Of a stretch of DNA of 37,684 nucleotides, positions 1 through 9,017 are shown piece by piece (position 1 is the first letter of the stretch; every line of letters starts with the position of its first letter). The notes under the pieces are model-generated. The model saw only the letters and a list, made by a program, of their open reading frames with translations. It was not told the DNA's origin and did not search any database. The DNA lies in NCBI GenBank assembly GCA_025057935.1, contig JANWUW010000028.1, positions 1 through 37,684 on the forward strand, given 5' to 3'. This DNA is from Thermoflexales bacterium. GTDB taxonomy: Bacteria > Chloroflexota > Anaerolineae > J036 > Brachytrichaceae. Made by a program: the position numbers and the translations under genes.

Positions 1-32
1 GAGAGCCGACCTGGCTAAGCCGGTCAGCTCTC
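1..32 (-). terminator. Hairpin downstream of the ftsH-like gene
   Basis: An 11-base inverted repeat (GAGAGCCGACC near the left edge, GGTCAGCTCTC at 22-32) pairs with one G-T wobble when read on the minus strand. It lies about 20 bases past the stop of the minus-strand protease gene, where a terminator is expected. Any T-run would fall outside the window, so intrinsic termination cannot be confirmed. Confidence 0.5.
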
Positions 33-51
33 ACTGAGCTGATGATCGCAC

Positions 52-2034
52 TTACTCCGTCGGTTGCGTGTTGCTTGCGGCAGCTTGGCTCCCAGAGTGC
101 ATGCCGTTTGATGTTCCGTTGATGATGACAACTTCCTCTTCCTCCGGCGCGTGACCATTGGCAGTGCTCGGAGCGCCTAACGCAGTCGGCTGGAGCGATG
201 AAGTGCCGCGGCGCACCTCGGCAAGTGCTTGGGCGCGCATCGCAGCCAGCGTGCGCGGGATGATTTGCTCTTCACGCAGCGCTTCAGGCGACTGATTCGC
301 CTCGATGATCTCCACCACTTCCTTGCCGTTGAGGGTGCTCTTCGCCAACAGCTCCTCTGCCAGCGCAGTAACCTCGCGCCAGTGTCGCCGTAGGAGCTGC
401 TCGGTGATCTCCTCCATCTGCAGCCAGTAGCGCGCAAGGCGCTCGTCCTCGCCGAGCAGCGTCTCGTTGGTCGCCTTCATTGCCAGCGCAGGACCAAAAA
501 AGCCTGTGCGCGCCATCAACCACAGGTTGCGCTGCACAGTCATGTAGTCGCCCCCGACCGAGTTGTAGATCTCGCCAGTCAGAATCTTCTCCGCTGCGCG
601 CCCTGCCAGCGCTACAATGATCTCGTAGGCATAGCGCATCACTGGCTCAACATGCTGGTCAACGGTGTCCACGGGCATCACGTGCCCGAGCGAGCCAGTG
701 GTGAGGCGCACGATGGTGACGCGCACGATCTTCTGGTCAGGCATCACATAGTACTGTGCCACGGCATGCCCAGCCTCGTGATAGGCGAGCACGCGGCGCT
801 GATGCTCATCCATCTCCTCGATGGGCGCCTCCATGCCGAGCGTCTGCTCCATCAGCGCGCGGTCAATGTCTTTCTGGCTGACTTTGCGGCGTCCTTCGAA
901 GAACGCGATGCGCACTGCATCTTTAGTGATCGCGCCGGCGATGTCAGCTGGCGTCATGCCGGCTGTGTCGGCGACAATCGCTTCCACGTCCACCGTCTCG
1001 TCGTGAGCAATCTTGCGCAGGTAGCCTTCGATGATCTGTCGGCGGCTGGCGCGGTCGGGCGGGTCAACAGCGATCTTGGTGTCGAGGCGCCCCGAGCGCG
1101 TAAGCGCAGGGTCGAGCACGTCTGGGCGGTTGGTGCTGCCCATCCAGATCACGTGCCAATCGCGCTTGGGCTTGTATTCCTTGCCGAAGAAGCGATACAC
1201 GCGGCGCAGGAACTTCTCCTTGCGCGTGGGCTTGTTCATGCCGTCCATCTGGCTGAGCAAAGTGGAGAGCGCGAACATGCCCAAGCCGAAGCCAGTGAAG
1301 CTGCCGACCATCGGACCGCTGCCGCGCACGCCGCCGCGGTTCATGCCCACAGCGTCAATCTCGTCAATGTAAGCCACGCAGGCGCCGTACTTCTTCGCCA
1401 AGTCGCGTGCCCACTTGCAGAAGCGCAGCACGCGCAGGATGTCCATGCCCCAGAACATGCCTTGGAAGCTGGTGCCCTGCGCGCTGATGAACGCCATGCC
1501 CGACTCTCCAGCGATAGCTTTGGCGAGCATGGTCTTGCCCGTGCCTGGCGGTCCGTAGAGCAGCAAGCCGCTGATGTAGCGCCCGCCCATCTTCTCGAAT
1601 TCCTTGCGGTCGCGCAGCAGGCTCATCCACTGCTTGACCAATTTGACCAGTTGCGGCTGACCCCAGTAATCGTCAAAGGTCACTGTGGTGTCGTCGCCTG
1701 GGCGGATGATCTCGGCATCAGGGCGCGAGAGAAACCAGAAGATCAAGCCGAACTGTAGGATGATGCTGAACAGAATGGTGACGACGTAGAGCGCAAGCTG
1801 GATGAGCTGACCGAGGATGGTGAAGAAGATGTTGAGCGATACGTCGTCAATGGTGGCGAGCATGTAAATCGTGACCGCGAGGCTGATCAGCAACGTGATC
1901 TTGATGAAGCTCTTGACGGCGCGACGCAGGCGGTTGGGCCAGCGCTCGTATGGGATGTCTATCTTTTTGCGCTTATTGCGCGCTGCAGTTGGCGCCACTG
2001 AGGGCGAGCTTGCACTTCCACTCACAACCGTCAT
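52..2034 (-). CDS. ftsH: FtsH-like membrane AAA ATPase / zinc metalloprotease
   Basis: ATP-dependent protease of the FtsH family (660 aa), expected to unfold and degrade membrane and soluble proteins at the cytoplasmic membrane. Two hydrophobic segments (about residues 44-63 and 68-102) are separated by only a few residues, so the large extracytoplasmic loop of E. coli FtsH is missing. The AAA module has Walker A GPPGTGKT (161-168), pore-loop aromatics in GMFWG (192-196), Walker B with DEID (224-227) and both arginines of the second region of homology (TRSGR, 312-316). A basic insertion of roughly 25 residues lies between Walker B and that region. The peptidase motif HEAGH is at 419-423, with a likely third zinc ligand at D496. 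The ATG is preceded by GAAGGAGC, which supports this start. It is divergent from the mazG fusion gene. Several FtsH paralogues are common in this phylum; this looks like a divergent one rather than the housekeeping copy. Confidence 0.9.
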   Translation of the reverse strand: MTVVSGSASSPSVAPTAARNKRKKIDIPYERWPNRLRRAVKSFIKITLLISLAVTIYMLATIDDVSLNIFFTILGQLIQLALYVVTILFSIILQFGLIFWFLSRPDAEIIRPGDDTTVTFDDYWGQPQLVKLVKQWMSLLRDRKEFEKMGGRYISGLLLYGPPGTGKTMLAKAIAGESGMAFISAQGTSFQGMFWGMDILRVLRFCKWARDLAKKYGACVAYIDEIDAVGMNRGGVRGSGPMVGSFTGFGLGMFALSTLLSQMDGMNKPTRKEKFLRRVYRFFGKEYKPKRDWHVIWMGSTNRPDVLDPALTRSGRLDTKIAVDPPDRASRRQIIEGYLRKIAHDETVDVEAIVADTAGMTPADIAGAITKDAVRIAFFEGRRKVSQKDIDRALMEQTLGMEAPIEEMDEHQRRVLAYHEAGHAVAQYYVMPDQKIVRVTIVRLTTGSLGHVMPVDTVDQHVEPVMRYAYEIIVALAGRAAEKILTGEIYNSVGGDYMTVQRNLWLMARTGFFGPALAMKATNETLLGEDERLARYWLQMEEITEQLLRRHWREVTALAEELLAKSTLNGKEVVEIIEANQSPEALREEQIIPRTLAAMRAQALAEVRRGTSSLQPTALGAPSTANGHAPEEEEVVIINGTSNGMHSGSQAAASNTQPTE

Positions 2035-2073
2035 CGTTCAATAGCTCCTTCACAATTGAGGATCGCGGGTGGC

Positions 2074-2079
2074 TATAAT
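2074..2079 (+). promoter_or_regulatory. Candidate -10 box for the mazG-phosphoesterase unit
   Basis: A perfect TATAAT lies about 100 bases before the GTG start of the mazG fusion gene, in the divergent gap from ftsH. No good -35 hexamer sits at 16-18 bases; TTCACA at 19 bases is the nearest. The ftsH ribosome-binding site on the other strand is immediately to the left. Confidence 0.4.
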
Positions 2080-2175
2080 TCAGTCACGTTGCCGCGGGAT
2101 TTCGAAAATTGTAGTCTTGCCTGCGCTGCCCCGTAGGCAAGCTGTTGTTGCTTTTAAGGTTGCGGTGAGCTTCTC

Positions 2176-3645
2176 GTGATCATCCTGCTTGGTCTCGGTC
2201 CTGGTGATCCTGCCTTGCTCACGCGCGAGGCATGGTCGGTGCTTCAGCGAACGCAGCAGCTCTACCTGCGCACACGCCGACATCCAACCGTGGATGCGCT
2301 TCCTGATCACCTGACGCTGCACAGCTTCGACGCGACTTACGATGAAGCTGAGGACTTCGAGCGCGTGTATCGCGCCATCGCTGACGCTGTTCTCGCCGCA
2401 GCAGAGCGCGACGCCGAAGTAGTGTATGCCGTGCCGGGTCACCCGCTGGTGGGCGAGGCGACCAGCAGCCTCATCCTTGCTGAGGCGCGCCAGCGCGGGA
2501 TCAGCGTGCGCGTTGTCGCTGGCGTGAGCTTCGTTGAGAGCACCCTGCAGGCGCTCGCTGCGCATCCTGACTTCGCGACGGAGGCGCTTGACCCGCTGCG
2601 CGGCCTGCAAGTGCACGATGCCTTGGAGCTTGCCACAGCCTATCATCCTCCGCTCAACCCTGATCAGCCAGCCTTGATCGCACAGGTGTATTCGCGCCTC
2701 ATCGCCTCCGACGTGAAGTTGACGTTGATGAACCAGTATGCGCCGCAGCACCCTGTGTGGGTGGTGCGCGATCAGCAGGTTGAGCGCGTGCCGCTCCATG
2801 AGCTGGACCACGCCGAGCGCTTCGACCACCTCACTACGCTCTACGTGCCGCCGACGCCGCAGCCCAGCAGCTTCGAAGCGCTGCAAGCTATTGTGGCGCA
2901 TCTCCGCGCGCCAGAGGGCTGCCCTTGGGACCGCGAGCAGACCCATGAATCGCTGCGCGCGACGCTGCTCGAAGAGGCATACGAGGTGCTCTCTGCAATT
3001 GATGCAGGTGACTGGCAGGCGTTGAAGGAGGAGCTGGGCGACTTGCTGCTCAACGTGGTGATGCAGGCACAGATCGCAACCGAGAGCGAAACCTTCCGCA
3101 TGGGCGACAGCATCGCGCACGTGATCGCTAAGCTCAAGCGTCGCCACCCGCACGTGTTCGGCGATGTAGTGGCGCGGACTGCGGATGAGGTGCTGAGCAA
3201 TTGGCACGCCATCAAGCAGCATGAGCGCGCCCAGAGCGGCGAGACCTCAGCGCTGGACGGCGTGCCCGTTGCATTGCCAGCGCTGGCGCAGGCGCAAATG
3301 ATCATCCACCGCGCTAAGCAACTTGGCTTCCGCTGGCACGCTCCTGAGATGCACGCGCGCAAGGTGCGCGAAGAGCTCGAGGAAGTCGCGCGCGCCGCGG
3401 ACGCAGCACAGCGCACGGAAGAACTCGGCGACCTCATCTTCGCGATCGCGGGCTGGGCAGAGAGCTTCGGCGTTGACCTCGAAAGCGCAGTGCGCGAAGC
3501 AAATCAAAAGTTCGCGCGCCGCTTTCGGGCGCTAGAGCGCCTCGCGCGCGAACGCGGCTTAACGCTCGGCGCGCTCTCGCTGGATGAACTGCTTGCGCTC
3601 TGGCGCGAAGCCAAAGCGCATGCTGTGATCAACCCACTGCGATGA
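2176..3645 (+). CDS. mazG: Tetrapyrrole methylase domain / MazG nucleotide pyrophosphohydrolase fusion (YabN-like)
   Basis: Two-domain protein of 489 aa, the same architecture and nearly the same length as Bacillus YabN. Residues 1-225 form an SAM-dependent tetrapyrrole-methylase-like domain starting with GLGPGDP; its substrate is unknown in this family. The MazG part begins with PEGCPWDREQTHESL (about 246-260) and has the metal-binding pattern EEAYEV (266-271) followed by EELGDLL. A second MazG half is seen near the C-terminus (EELGDLIFAIAG). MazG hydrolyses nucleoside triphosphates to monophosphates and is thought to clean the nucleotide pool. The GTG start at 2176 is chosen because IILLGLGPGDP is the normal beginning of the methylase fold. 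Its stop overlaps the next start by 4 bases (ATGA), so translation of the two is coupled. Confidence 0.9.
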   Translation: MIILLGLGPGDPALLTREAWSVLQRTQQLYLRTRRHPTVDALPDHLTLHSFDATYDEAEDFERVYRAIADAVLAAAERDAEVVYAVPGHPLVGEATSSLILAEARQRGISVRVVAGVSFVESTLQALAAHPDFATEALDPLRGLQVHDALELATAYHPPLNPDQPALIAQVYSRLIASDVKLTLMNQYAPQHPVWVVRDQQVERVPLHELDHAERFDHLTTLYVPPTPQPSSFEALQAIVAHLRAPEGCPWDREQTHESLRATLLEEAYEVLSAIDAGDWQALKEELGDLLLNVVMQAQIATESETFRMGDSIAHVIAKLKRRHPHVFGDVVARTADEVLSNWHAIKQHERAQSGETSALDGVPVALPALAQAQMIIHRAKQLGFRWHAPEMHARKVREELEEVARAADAAQRTEELGDLIFAIAGWAESFGVDLESAVREANQKFARRFRALERLARERGLTLGALSLDELLALWREAKAHAVINPLR

Positions 3646-4484
3646 AGATTGCCATCCTCTCCGACATCCATGGCAACTATCCGGCGCTTTGCGCCGTATT
3701 AGATCACCTCGAGCACTGGCGACCTGATTTTGTGATAGTCGCAGGCGACATCGTGAACCGCGGTCCGCGCTCGCGCGAGTGCTGGCAGCTCGTGCAAGAG
3801 CGGCGCGCGCGCGAGGGTTGGCATCTCCTTCTCGGCAACCACGAGGAGTACGTGCTGGAGCAGGCGAAGGACGAAGCTCCCCTCGAAGGACCGAGAGCCG
3901 AGATCATGCGCGTCTCGCGCTGGACGTTGGAGCAGCTCGGCGCGGAAAGCGCGCAAGCCCTGCGCGCCCTGCCGTTCTCTCTGGAACTAGCGATGAATGG
4001 GCACGTGCGTTGGCCGCTGCGTGCAACACATGGCTCAATGCTCGGCACGCGCGACGGCATCTACCCTTTCAGCACGCCAATGGAAATATGCGCCAAAGCC
4101 GGCGCGCCGCTGCCTGCCGTGTTTTGCGTCGGTCACACGCATCAGCCCTTGGTGCGCGACCTCGACGTGGTGCTAGTGGTCAACGCTGGCTCGGTTGGGT
4201 TGCCGTTCGATGGCGACCCGCGCGCGAGCTACGCGCAAGTCACGTGGCAGCGCGACGGTTGGCATGGCGCGATCGTGCGCCTAGACTATAACCGCGCCCA
4301 AGCCGAGCGCGACTTCTACGAGACGGGCTTCTTGGAGAACGCAGGTCCTTTGGCGCGTTTGATCCTGCGCGAGCTGCAACTGGCGCGCGGCCAGATCTAC
4401 AGTTGGGCGCAGCAATACGAACAAGCTGTGCTCAGCGGCGAGCTGAGCTTGGAGCGGTCGGTGGAGCGCTTCTTGGCGCAGTGA
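3642..4484 (+). CDS. Calcineurin-like metallophosphoesterase (YfcE/MJ0936-type)
   Basis: Dinuclear-metal phosphoesterase of 280 aa with the full set of family motifs: SDIHG (D8, H10), GDIVNRGP (D36), GNHEE (N66, H67) and GHTH (164-167). These bind the two metals and activate water. The natural substrate cannot be read from sequence; relatives act on phosphodiesters, or on protein or nucleotide phosphates. The start overlaps the mazG stop (ATGA), so the pair forms one operon. It converges with the ABC permease gene, only 3 bases separating the two stops, and no terminator is visible between them. Confidence 0.88.
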   Translation: MKIAILSDIHGNYPALCAVLDHLEHWRPDFVIVAGDIVNRGPRSRECWQLVQERRAREGWHLLLGNHEEYVLEQAKDEAPLEGPRAEIMRVSRWTLEQLGAESAQALRALPFSLELAMNGHVRWPLRATHGSMLGTRDGIYPFSTPMEICAKAGAPLPAVFCVGHTHQPLVRDLDVVLVVNAGSVGLPFDGDPRASYAQVTWQRDGWHGAIVRLDYNRAQAERDFYETGFLENAGPLARLILRELQLARGQIYSWAQQYEQAVLSGELSLERSVERFLAQ

Positions 4485-4487
4485 GCG

Positions 4488-5462
4488 CTAGTCTTGCACG
4501 AAAGGCTTGCCAAGTGCGGCGGGCGGCGCTGTGTGCAGCGCCTGCAGCACGCGGCGTCGCACCTTCGCGGGCGCATGCATCAGCAGGCGGTCGAGCCAAC
4601 CTGCTGACGTGAACACAAGGAACACGATCATCAGCGCGAACGGCGCTACGTTCAATACCTGCGTCGGCACGCCTTGAAACTGATCTTGCGCTACGCTTGC
4701 CAAGGACTGCAGCACGCCGAAGAGGTAAGCGCCGAACGCCGCGCGCAATGGGTTCCAACCGCCAAAGATCACGATCGCTAACGCGATCCAACCGTAGCCG
4801 CCAGTGTGACGGAAGCTCCATCCTGCCTTAAAGTCCAGCGAGAACGCTGCGCCTGCAATGCCCATCAGCGCGCCGCCGATTAGCGTGTAGAGGTACCGCA
4901 GCCGAACTACATCAGCACCGCGCGCGAAGGCAGCGTTGGGTTGCTCGCCGATGGCACGCAGCGTTAAGCCAGCGCGCGTGCGATAGAAGAACACCCACGT
5001 GAGCACGATCAGCACGTAGCTTGCATACACCACCACGTCGCTGCTGAACAGCAGCCGCCCCACGATGGGAAGCTCACTGAGCAGCGGCAGCGGGAAGGCA
5101 GGCACGGTTGGTCCGGGAATACGCACAATCGGCACGCCGAGGAAGGACGAGAGATCGCTGAACAACAGCGCCAACACGAATCCCACGGCGATCTGCGATT
5201 GCCGCAGTGTGATTGCGTTGAAGGCAACGATGAGCGCGATGAGCGCGCCGACCACTGCCGCAGCGATGAAGCCCAACCACACGCTGCCGGTCGCCAGCGC
5301 GGCTGCAAAGCCGACCATCGCGCAGAACATGATGGTGCCTTCAGCGGAGAGGTTGATCACTCCGGCGCGCTCGGAGATGGTCTCACCGATCACGGCGAAG
5401 ACCAGCGGCGTCGCCGAGGCGATCGCCGTCGCCAACACGATGAGGATCTGCTCGCTGCTCAT
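4488..5462 (-). CDS. ABC transporter permease, nucleoside/BMP family (second permease)
   Basis: Integral membrane subunit (324 aa, about nine hydrophobic segments) of an importer of the BMP/nucleoside type (YufQ-like). The start MSSEQILIVLATAIAS with the following ISERAGVINLSAEG stretch is typical of this permease class. The reading frame stays open further upstream, but that extension is arginine-rich and antisense-like, so the ATG at 5462 is preferred. It overlaps the stop of the preceding permease by 4 bases (ATGA). It works with the other permease and the double ATPase encoded just upstream. The substrate is probably a nucleoside, but related systems carry other small ligands. Confidence 0.9.
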   Translation of the reverse strand: MSSEQILIVLATAIASATPLVFAVIGETISERAGVINLSAEGTIMFCAMVGFAAALATGSVWLGFIAAAVVGALIALIVAFNAITLRQSQIAVGFVLALLFSDLSSFLGVPIVRIPGPTVPAFPLPLLSELPIVGRLLFSSDVVVYASYVLIVLTWVFFYRTRAGLTLRAIGEQPNAAFARGADVVRLRYLYTLIGGALMGIAGAAFSLDFKAGWSFRHTGGYGWIALAIVIFGGWNPLRAAFGAYLFGVLQSLASVAQDQFQGVPTQVLNVAPFALMIVFLVFTSAGWLDRLLMHAPAKVRRRVLQALHTAPPAALGKPFVQD

Positions 5463-6514
5463 GCTGTGCCTCCAGCGCGACGCTGCGCCAACCCGCGACC
5501 GATTAGTGCTGCGAGCACCAGCACGCCTTGGATCACCCCTGAGAGCGAGGAGTCCACGCGCTGCAGCACCAACGGCAACTGCAAGCTGCCCACGTTGAGC
5601 GCGCTGAAGAAGAAGGCGATCGGCAGCACGAACAGCGCGTTGAATCCCGCCAGCATCACCACTAGCAAGCCGAGGAAACCTAAGCCGCCGGAGATGGTCG
5701 GGATGAGGCGATGGTAGTTGCCCACGACCTGCAGAGCGCCGCCAACGCCGGCAAGCACACCGCACAATGCGAACGCCCCCAGCAAGTGTCTTGATGAGGA
5801 CACGCCGAGGATGTCTGCAGCGCGCGGGTTGTGACCTACAGCGCGCAGCCGCAAGCCAAAATAGGTGCGCTGCATGACGACGATGGTGAAGAGCAAGCTG
5901 GCAAGCGCCAGCGCAACGCCAACGGGTGTGGCTTCCGTGCGCCCAAAGGTGCCCAGCCAAAGGTGCTCGCCGAACGGCTCTGTGCCGCTAGTAGATGCGA
6001 CGCCGGGGCGCTTCCACGGTCCGAAGACGAGATAAATCGCAGCGCCTTGCGCGATGAAGTTGAGTCCCAGCCCTGCGAAGATCTCGCTCACGCGCCCATA
6101 CACCTTCAGCACGCCTGCTAACAATCCCCAACCAACGCCGCCAAGCGCACCTGCCGCGATACTGAGCGCGATCGCCAGCGGCGCTGGCAGCACGTCGCCC
6201 AGCAAGCGCAACGTGAACGTGGTGGCGATCGCGCCCATCGTCACCTGTCCTTCAACACCGAGGTTGTAAAGACCAGCGTTGAAGGTAAAGACCAGCCCCG
6301 CTGAGCAGAGCAGCAACACGGTTAGCGTGTTGACGACGCGCCCGATTTGGTCCGCGGTGCCGAAGGCACCGCCAATTAGCGCGCTGAACACGGCTGTCGG
6401 CGACTCGCCGACGAGGAGCACTAACCCCATCAACAACACTAACGCTGCCACCACCGCCACAAGGCGGTATGCCGCAGCTAGCGGGTGCGCCTGAGGAGCA
6501 GAAGCCACAGCCAT
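5459..6514 (-). CDS. ABC transporter permease, nucleoside/BMP family (first permease)
   Basis: YufP-like permease of 351 aa with around ten hydrophobic helices. The stretch FTFNAGLYNLGVEGQ (about 77-91) is the conserved beginning of the transmembrane domain in this family. It pairs with the second permease to form the channel. GGAGGG lies 9 bases before the ATG, inside the 3' end of the ATPase gene, so the three genes are co-transcribed. No substrate-binding lipoprotein gene adjoins them within the window. Confidence 0.9.
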   Translation of the reverse strand: MAVASAPQAHPLAAAYRLVAVVAALVLLMGLVLLVGESPTAVFSALIGGAFGTADQIGRVVNTLTVLLLCSAGLVFTFNAGLYNLGVEGQVTMGAIATTFTLRLLGDVLPAPLAIALSIAAGALGGVGWGLLAGVLKVYGRVSEIFAGLGLNFIAQGAAIYLVFGPWKRPGVASTSGTEPFGEHLWLGTFGRTEATPVGVALALASLLFTIVVMQRTYFGLRLRAVGHNPRAADILGVSSSRHLLGAFALCGVLAGVGGALQVVGNYHRLIPTISGGLGFLGLLVVMLAGFNALFVLPIAFFFSALNVGSLQLPLVLQRVDSSLSGVIQGVLVLAALIGRGLAQRRAGGTA

Positions 6515-6516
6515 GT

Positions 6517-7977
6517 TCAGAATTTCCCTCCGATCATGTGTCCGAGCTGGTCAACCGTGAGCGCGGTCGTGCTCAACGGCGGCGAGACGCGCCCGCCGCT
6601 GAATACCAACACGCGATCGCTGTAGCGCAACACCTCATCGAGGTCAGATGAGGCAAACACGATCGCTGTGCCCTGCTGACACCGCGCGATGAGTTGCTGC
6701 CACACCCACAAAGTGCTCTCAATGTCTAGGCCGCGCGTTGGGTGTTCCATGAACAACACGCTGAGCGGCGAGGGCATGAGCGCAAGCTGCGTGCGTTGTT
6801 GATTGCCACCTGAGAGCTGCTCCACGCGCGACTCCGGCGTGCCGCGGATGTTGAAAGTGCGAATGGCGGCTTCGGCGAGCTGCTGGGTGTAGGTGCGATC
6901 GACGAAAAAGCCGCGTGGCGCGCGCAGTGCCACGTGCTCGCGGATGGTCAAGCCCGGAATGAGACCATCGCGCAGGCGATCGGCAGGCACATAGCATACG
7001 CCTGCAGCGAGATAGTCGCGGTAGGGGCGATGCGTCATGTCTTGTCCGTTGATCCGCAGCGTGCCACGCGCGAGTCGCTCCACGCCAGCACAGGCTGCAA
7101 GGAATGCCTGCTGCCCGCTGCCCTCAAGCCCTGCTAAGCCGATCACCTCGCCGCGATGCACTGCAAGGTGGGCGATGTGCAGGTCGAACAGCTCGGTGCG
7201 GATCACTGCGTCGTGGAGCTCGAAGGCAATGTCGTCCTGCGTGGTGTGAGGCTTCGATGGCTCTGCCAGCACCTTGCCGAACATCATCGCTACTAGCTTC
7301 TCTGCAGGGCAAGGCAACGCAACGGTGCCGACCACTCGTCCGTGGCGCAGCACTGTGACTTCGTCACACAATGCCTCGATGTCTTCCAGCTTGTGCGAGA
7401 CGAAGATGATCGCCTTGCCTTCTTCGGCGAGTTGACGCAGCGCAGCGAAGAGCAACGTCTTCTGCTCGGCGGAGATGCCCGTGGTAGGCTCATCGAGGAT
7501 CAACACCCGCGCGCCGAGTGCTAACAGGCGCAACATCTCCAACTGCTGGCGCTCTCCCACAGTAAGCTCGCTCACGTGCGCCTCCGGGTTGAGCATGAAG
7601 TGAAAGCGCTCAGCAAGCGACGCAAGCATGCGGCGCGCGCCGCGCTGATCCAGCCACAAGCGCCTGCCAGCTTGTCCTAACATGAAGTTCTCCAGCACAG
7701 TGAGCGGCGGGAAATCAAGCGGGTCTTGGTGCAGCATGCCGATGCCGGCGCGGATCGCATCAGTCGGTGTGCGAATATCCACGAGCCTGCCATCGAGGAT
7801 GATCTCGCCGCTATCGCGGGTGATGTAGCCGCTCAGGATCTTCGCCAGGGTGCTTTTACCAGCGCCGTTTTCGCCGAGCAAGCCGTGAATCGTGCCAGCG
7901 CGCACGCGAAGTGAAATGTCGTCGTTCGCGTGCACAGCTCCGAACCACTTGTGAATGTGCCGAAGCTCAACGTCCAT
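6517..7977 (-). CDS. ABC transporter ATP-binding protein with two ABC domains, nucleoside/BMP family
   Basis: Cytoplasmic energising subunit (486 aa) with tandem ABC domains. The first is canonical: GENGAGKS (35-42), signature LTVGERQQ and Walker B LILDEPTTG (159-167). The second is degenerate in the way normal for this family: its P-loop reads GLEGSGQQ without the lysine, the signature LSGGNQQR is kept, and the Walker B acidic motif has become MEHPTRG. Only one productive ATP site is therefore expected. It is the first gene of a three-gene minus-strand operon with the two permeases. The 280 bases between it and the glycosyltransferase gene contain no other gene I can support. Confidence 0.92.
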   Translation of the reverse strand: MDVELRHIHKWFGAVHANDDISLRVRAGTIHGLLGENGAGKSTLAKILSGYITRDSGEIILDGRLVDIRTPTDAIRAGIGMLHQDPLDFPPLTVLENFMLGQAGRRLWLDQRGARRMLASLAERFHFMLNPEAHVSELTVGERQQLEMLRLLALGARVLILDEPTTGISAEQKTLLFAALRQLAEEGKAIIFVSHKLEDIEALCDEVTVLRHGRVVGTVALPCPAEKLVAMMFGKVLAEPSKPHTTQDDIAFELHDAVIRTELFDLHIAHLAVHRGEVIGLAGLEGSGQQAFLAACAGVERLARGTLRINGQDMTHRPYRDYLAAGVCYVPADRLRDGLIPGLTIREHVALRAPRGFFVDRTYTQQLAEAAIRTFNIRGTPESRVEQLSGGNQQRTQLALMPSPLSVLFMEHPTRGLDIESTLWVWQQLIARCQQGTAIVFASSDLDEVLRYSDRVLVFSGGRVSPPLSTTALTVDQLGHMIGGKF

Positions 7978-8257
7978 GCAGCTTTGCCTTCGCGCGGGGA
8001 TGATGAAAGTGTAGCAGCAATTGCGTGAGAGCGAGTGCTCAGGAGGGTGGTCAAGTTCCTACCGCTTCACGCTTTTGCGCAGCATGCTGTTCCTAGGGAG
8101 GTGTGCATTAGCCCATGCGCGGCTGCTCTCTGCTTGTGCGTGTGGGCACAGCGCGCTGGTGAAGACACGCCCATCAGCGCTCAGTCGAGAATCGTCGTGA
8201 AGCTCAGTGTATCCTTCGCTTTGTAGCAGCGAACCTTGTAGCTGCGCCTTCGCAACC

Positions 8258-8998
8258 ATGGTGTATTTCGTCCTGCCTGCGTACAACGAAGCTAAGGCAT
8301 TACCCATGCTGCTGGAGCGCATTCGGCGCGTTGCAAGCCGCCACCCGCAGCTTCACATTCACGTGATCGTGGTGGACGATGGCAGCGAGGACGACACAGC
8401 GTGCGCGGCGCTGAGCGTAACAGGCTTGTCGGTGCGCTTGGTGCGTCACGAGCACAATCGTGGCTTGAGCGAGGCGCTGCGCAGCGGCTTTCATGCCGCG
8501 TTGGAGCAAGCTGATGACGAGGACGCCATCGTGACCATGGACGCTGACGACACGCATCATCCAGGTCAAGCGCTGCGCATGGTGGCGCTGCTTGAGGAGG
8601 GCTACGACCTTGTGATCGCCTCACGCTATCAACCTGGCGCGCGCACGCTTGGCGTGCCTTGGTTTCGGCGCTTGCTCAGCGATGGCATGAGCGCGCTGTT
8701 TCGCTTGGTGTATCCCATCCCCGGCGCGCGCGACTACTCCTGTGGCTTTCGCGCTTACCGCGCGGCGATCTTGCGCCACGCGTTCGAGCACTACGGTGAA
8801 GCTTTCATCAGCGAGCGCGGCTTCACTTGCACAGTGGATATGCTGCTCAAGCTAACGCGGCTCGGTGCGGTGGTCACTGAGATCCCTATGGTGCTGCGCT
8901 ACGACCGCAAGCCGAGCGAGAGCAAGATGAACGTGCGGCGCACAGTGGTGCAGACATTGCGCTTGCTGCTGCGGCGCCGGCTCGGATACTTCCGCTGA
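8258..8998 (+). CDS. Family 2 glycosyltransferase (dolichol-phosphate-mannose-synthase-like)
   Basis: Soluble GT-A fold glycosyltransferase of 246 aa. It starts with VYFVLPAYNEAKAL, the standard beginning of the fold, followed by VVDDGSEDDT (nucleotide-sugar binding) and MDADDTHHP, containing the DxD-type metal site. The FISERGFTCTVDMLLK region is typical of DPM1-like enzymes, which transfer a sugar from a nucleotide donor to a polyprenyl phosphate. There is no C-terminal membrane anchor. An upstream in-frame GTG at 8207 would add 17 residues, but the ATG directly before the fold is preferred; neither has a strong ribosome-binding site. hisS follows after 19 bases on the same strand. Confidence 0.85.
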   Translation: MVYFVLPAYNEAKALPMLLERIRRVASRHPQLHIHVIVVDDGSEDDTACAALSVTGLSVRLVRHEHNRGLSEALRSGFHAALEQADDEDAIVTMDADDTHHPGQALRMVALLEEGYDLVIASRYQPGARTLGVPWFRRLLSDGMSALFRLVYPIPGARDYSCGFRAYRAAILRHAFEHYGEAFISERGFTCTVDMLLKLTRLGAVVTEIPMVLRYDRKPSESKMNVRRTVVQTLRLLLRRRLGYFR

Positions 8999-9017
8999 GG
9001 CGGATAAGATCGCGCCT

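Noticed and set aside
652-1758. 368-aa plus-strand ORF opposite ftsH
   Set aside because: His/Ala-rich antisense shadow of a clearly real gene; no family features or ribosome-binding site.
7978-8257. Possible riboswitch before the ABC importer
   Set aside because: The leader contains some inverted sequence, but nothing matches the purine or any other class I can recall.
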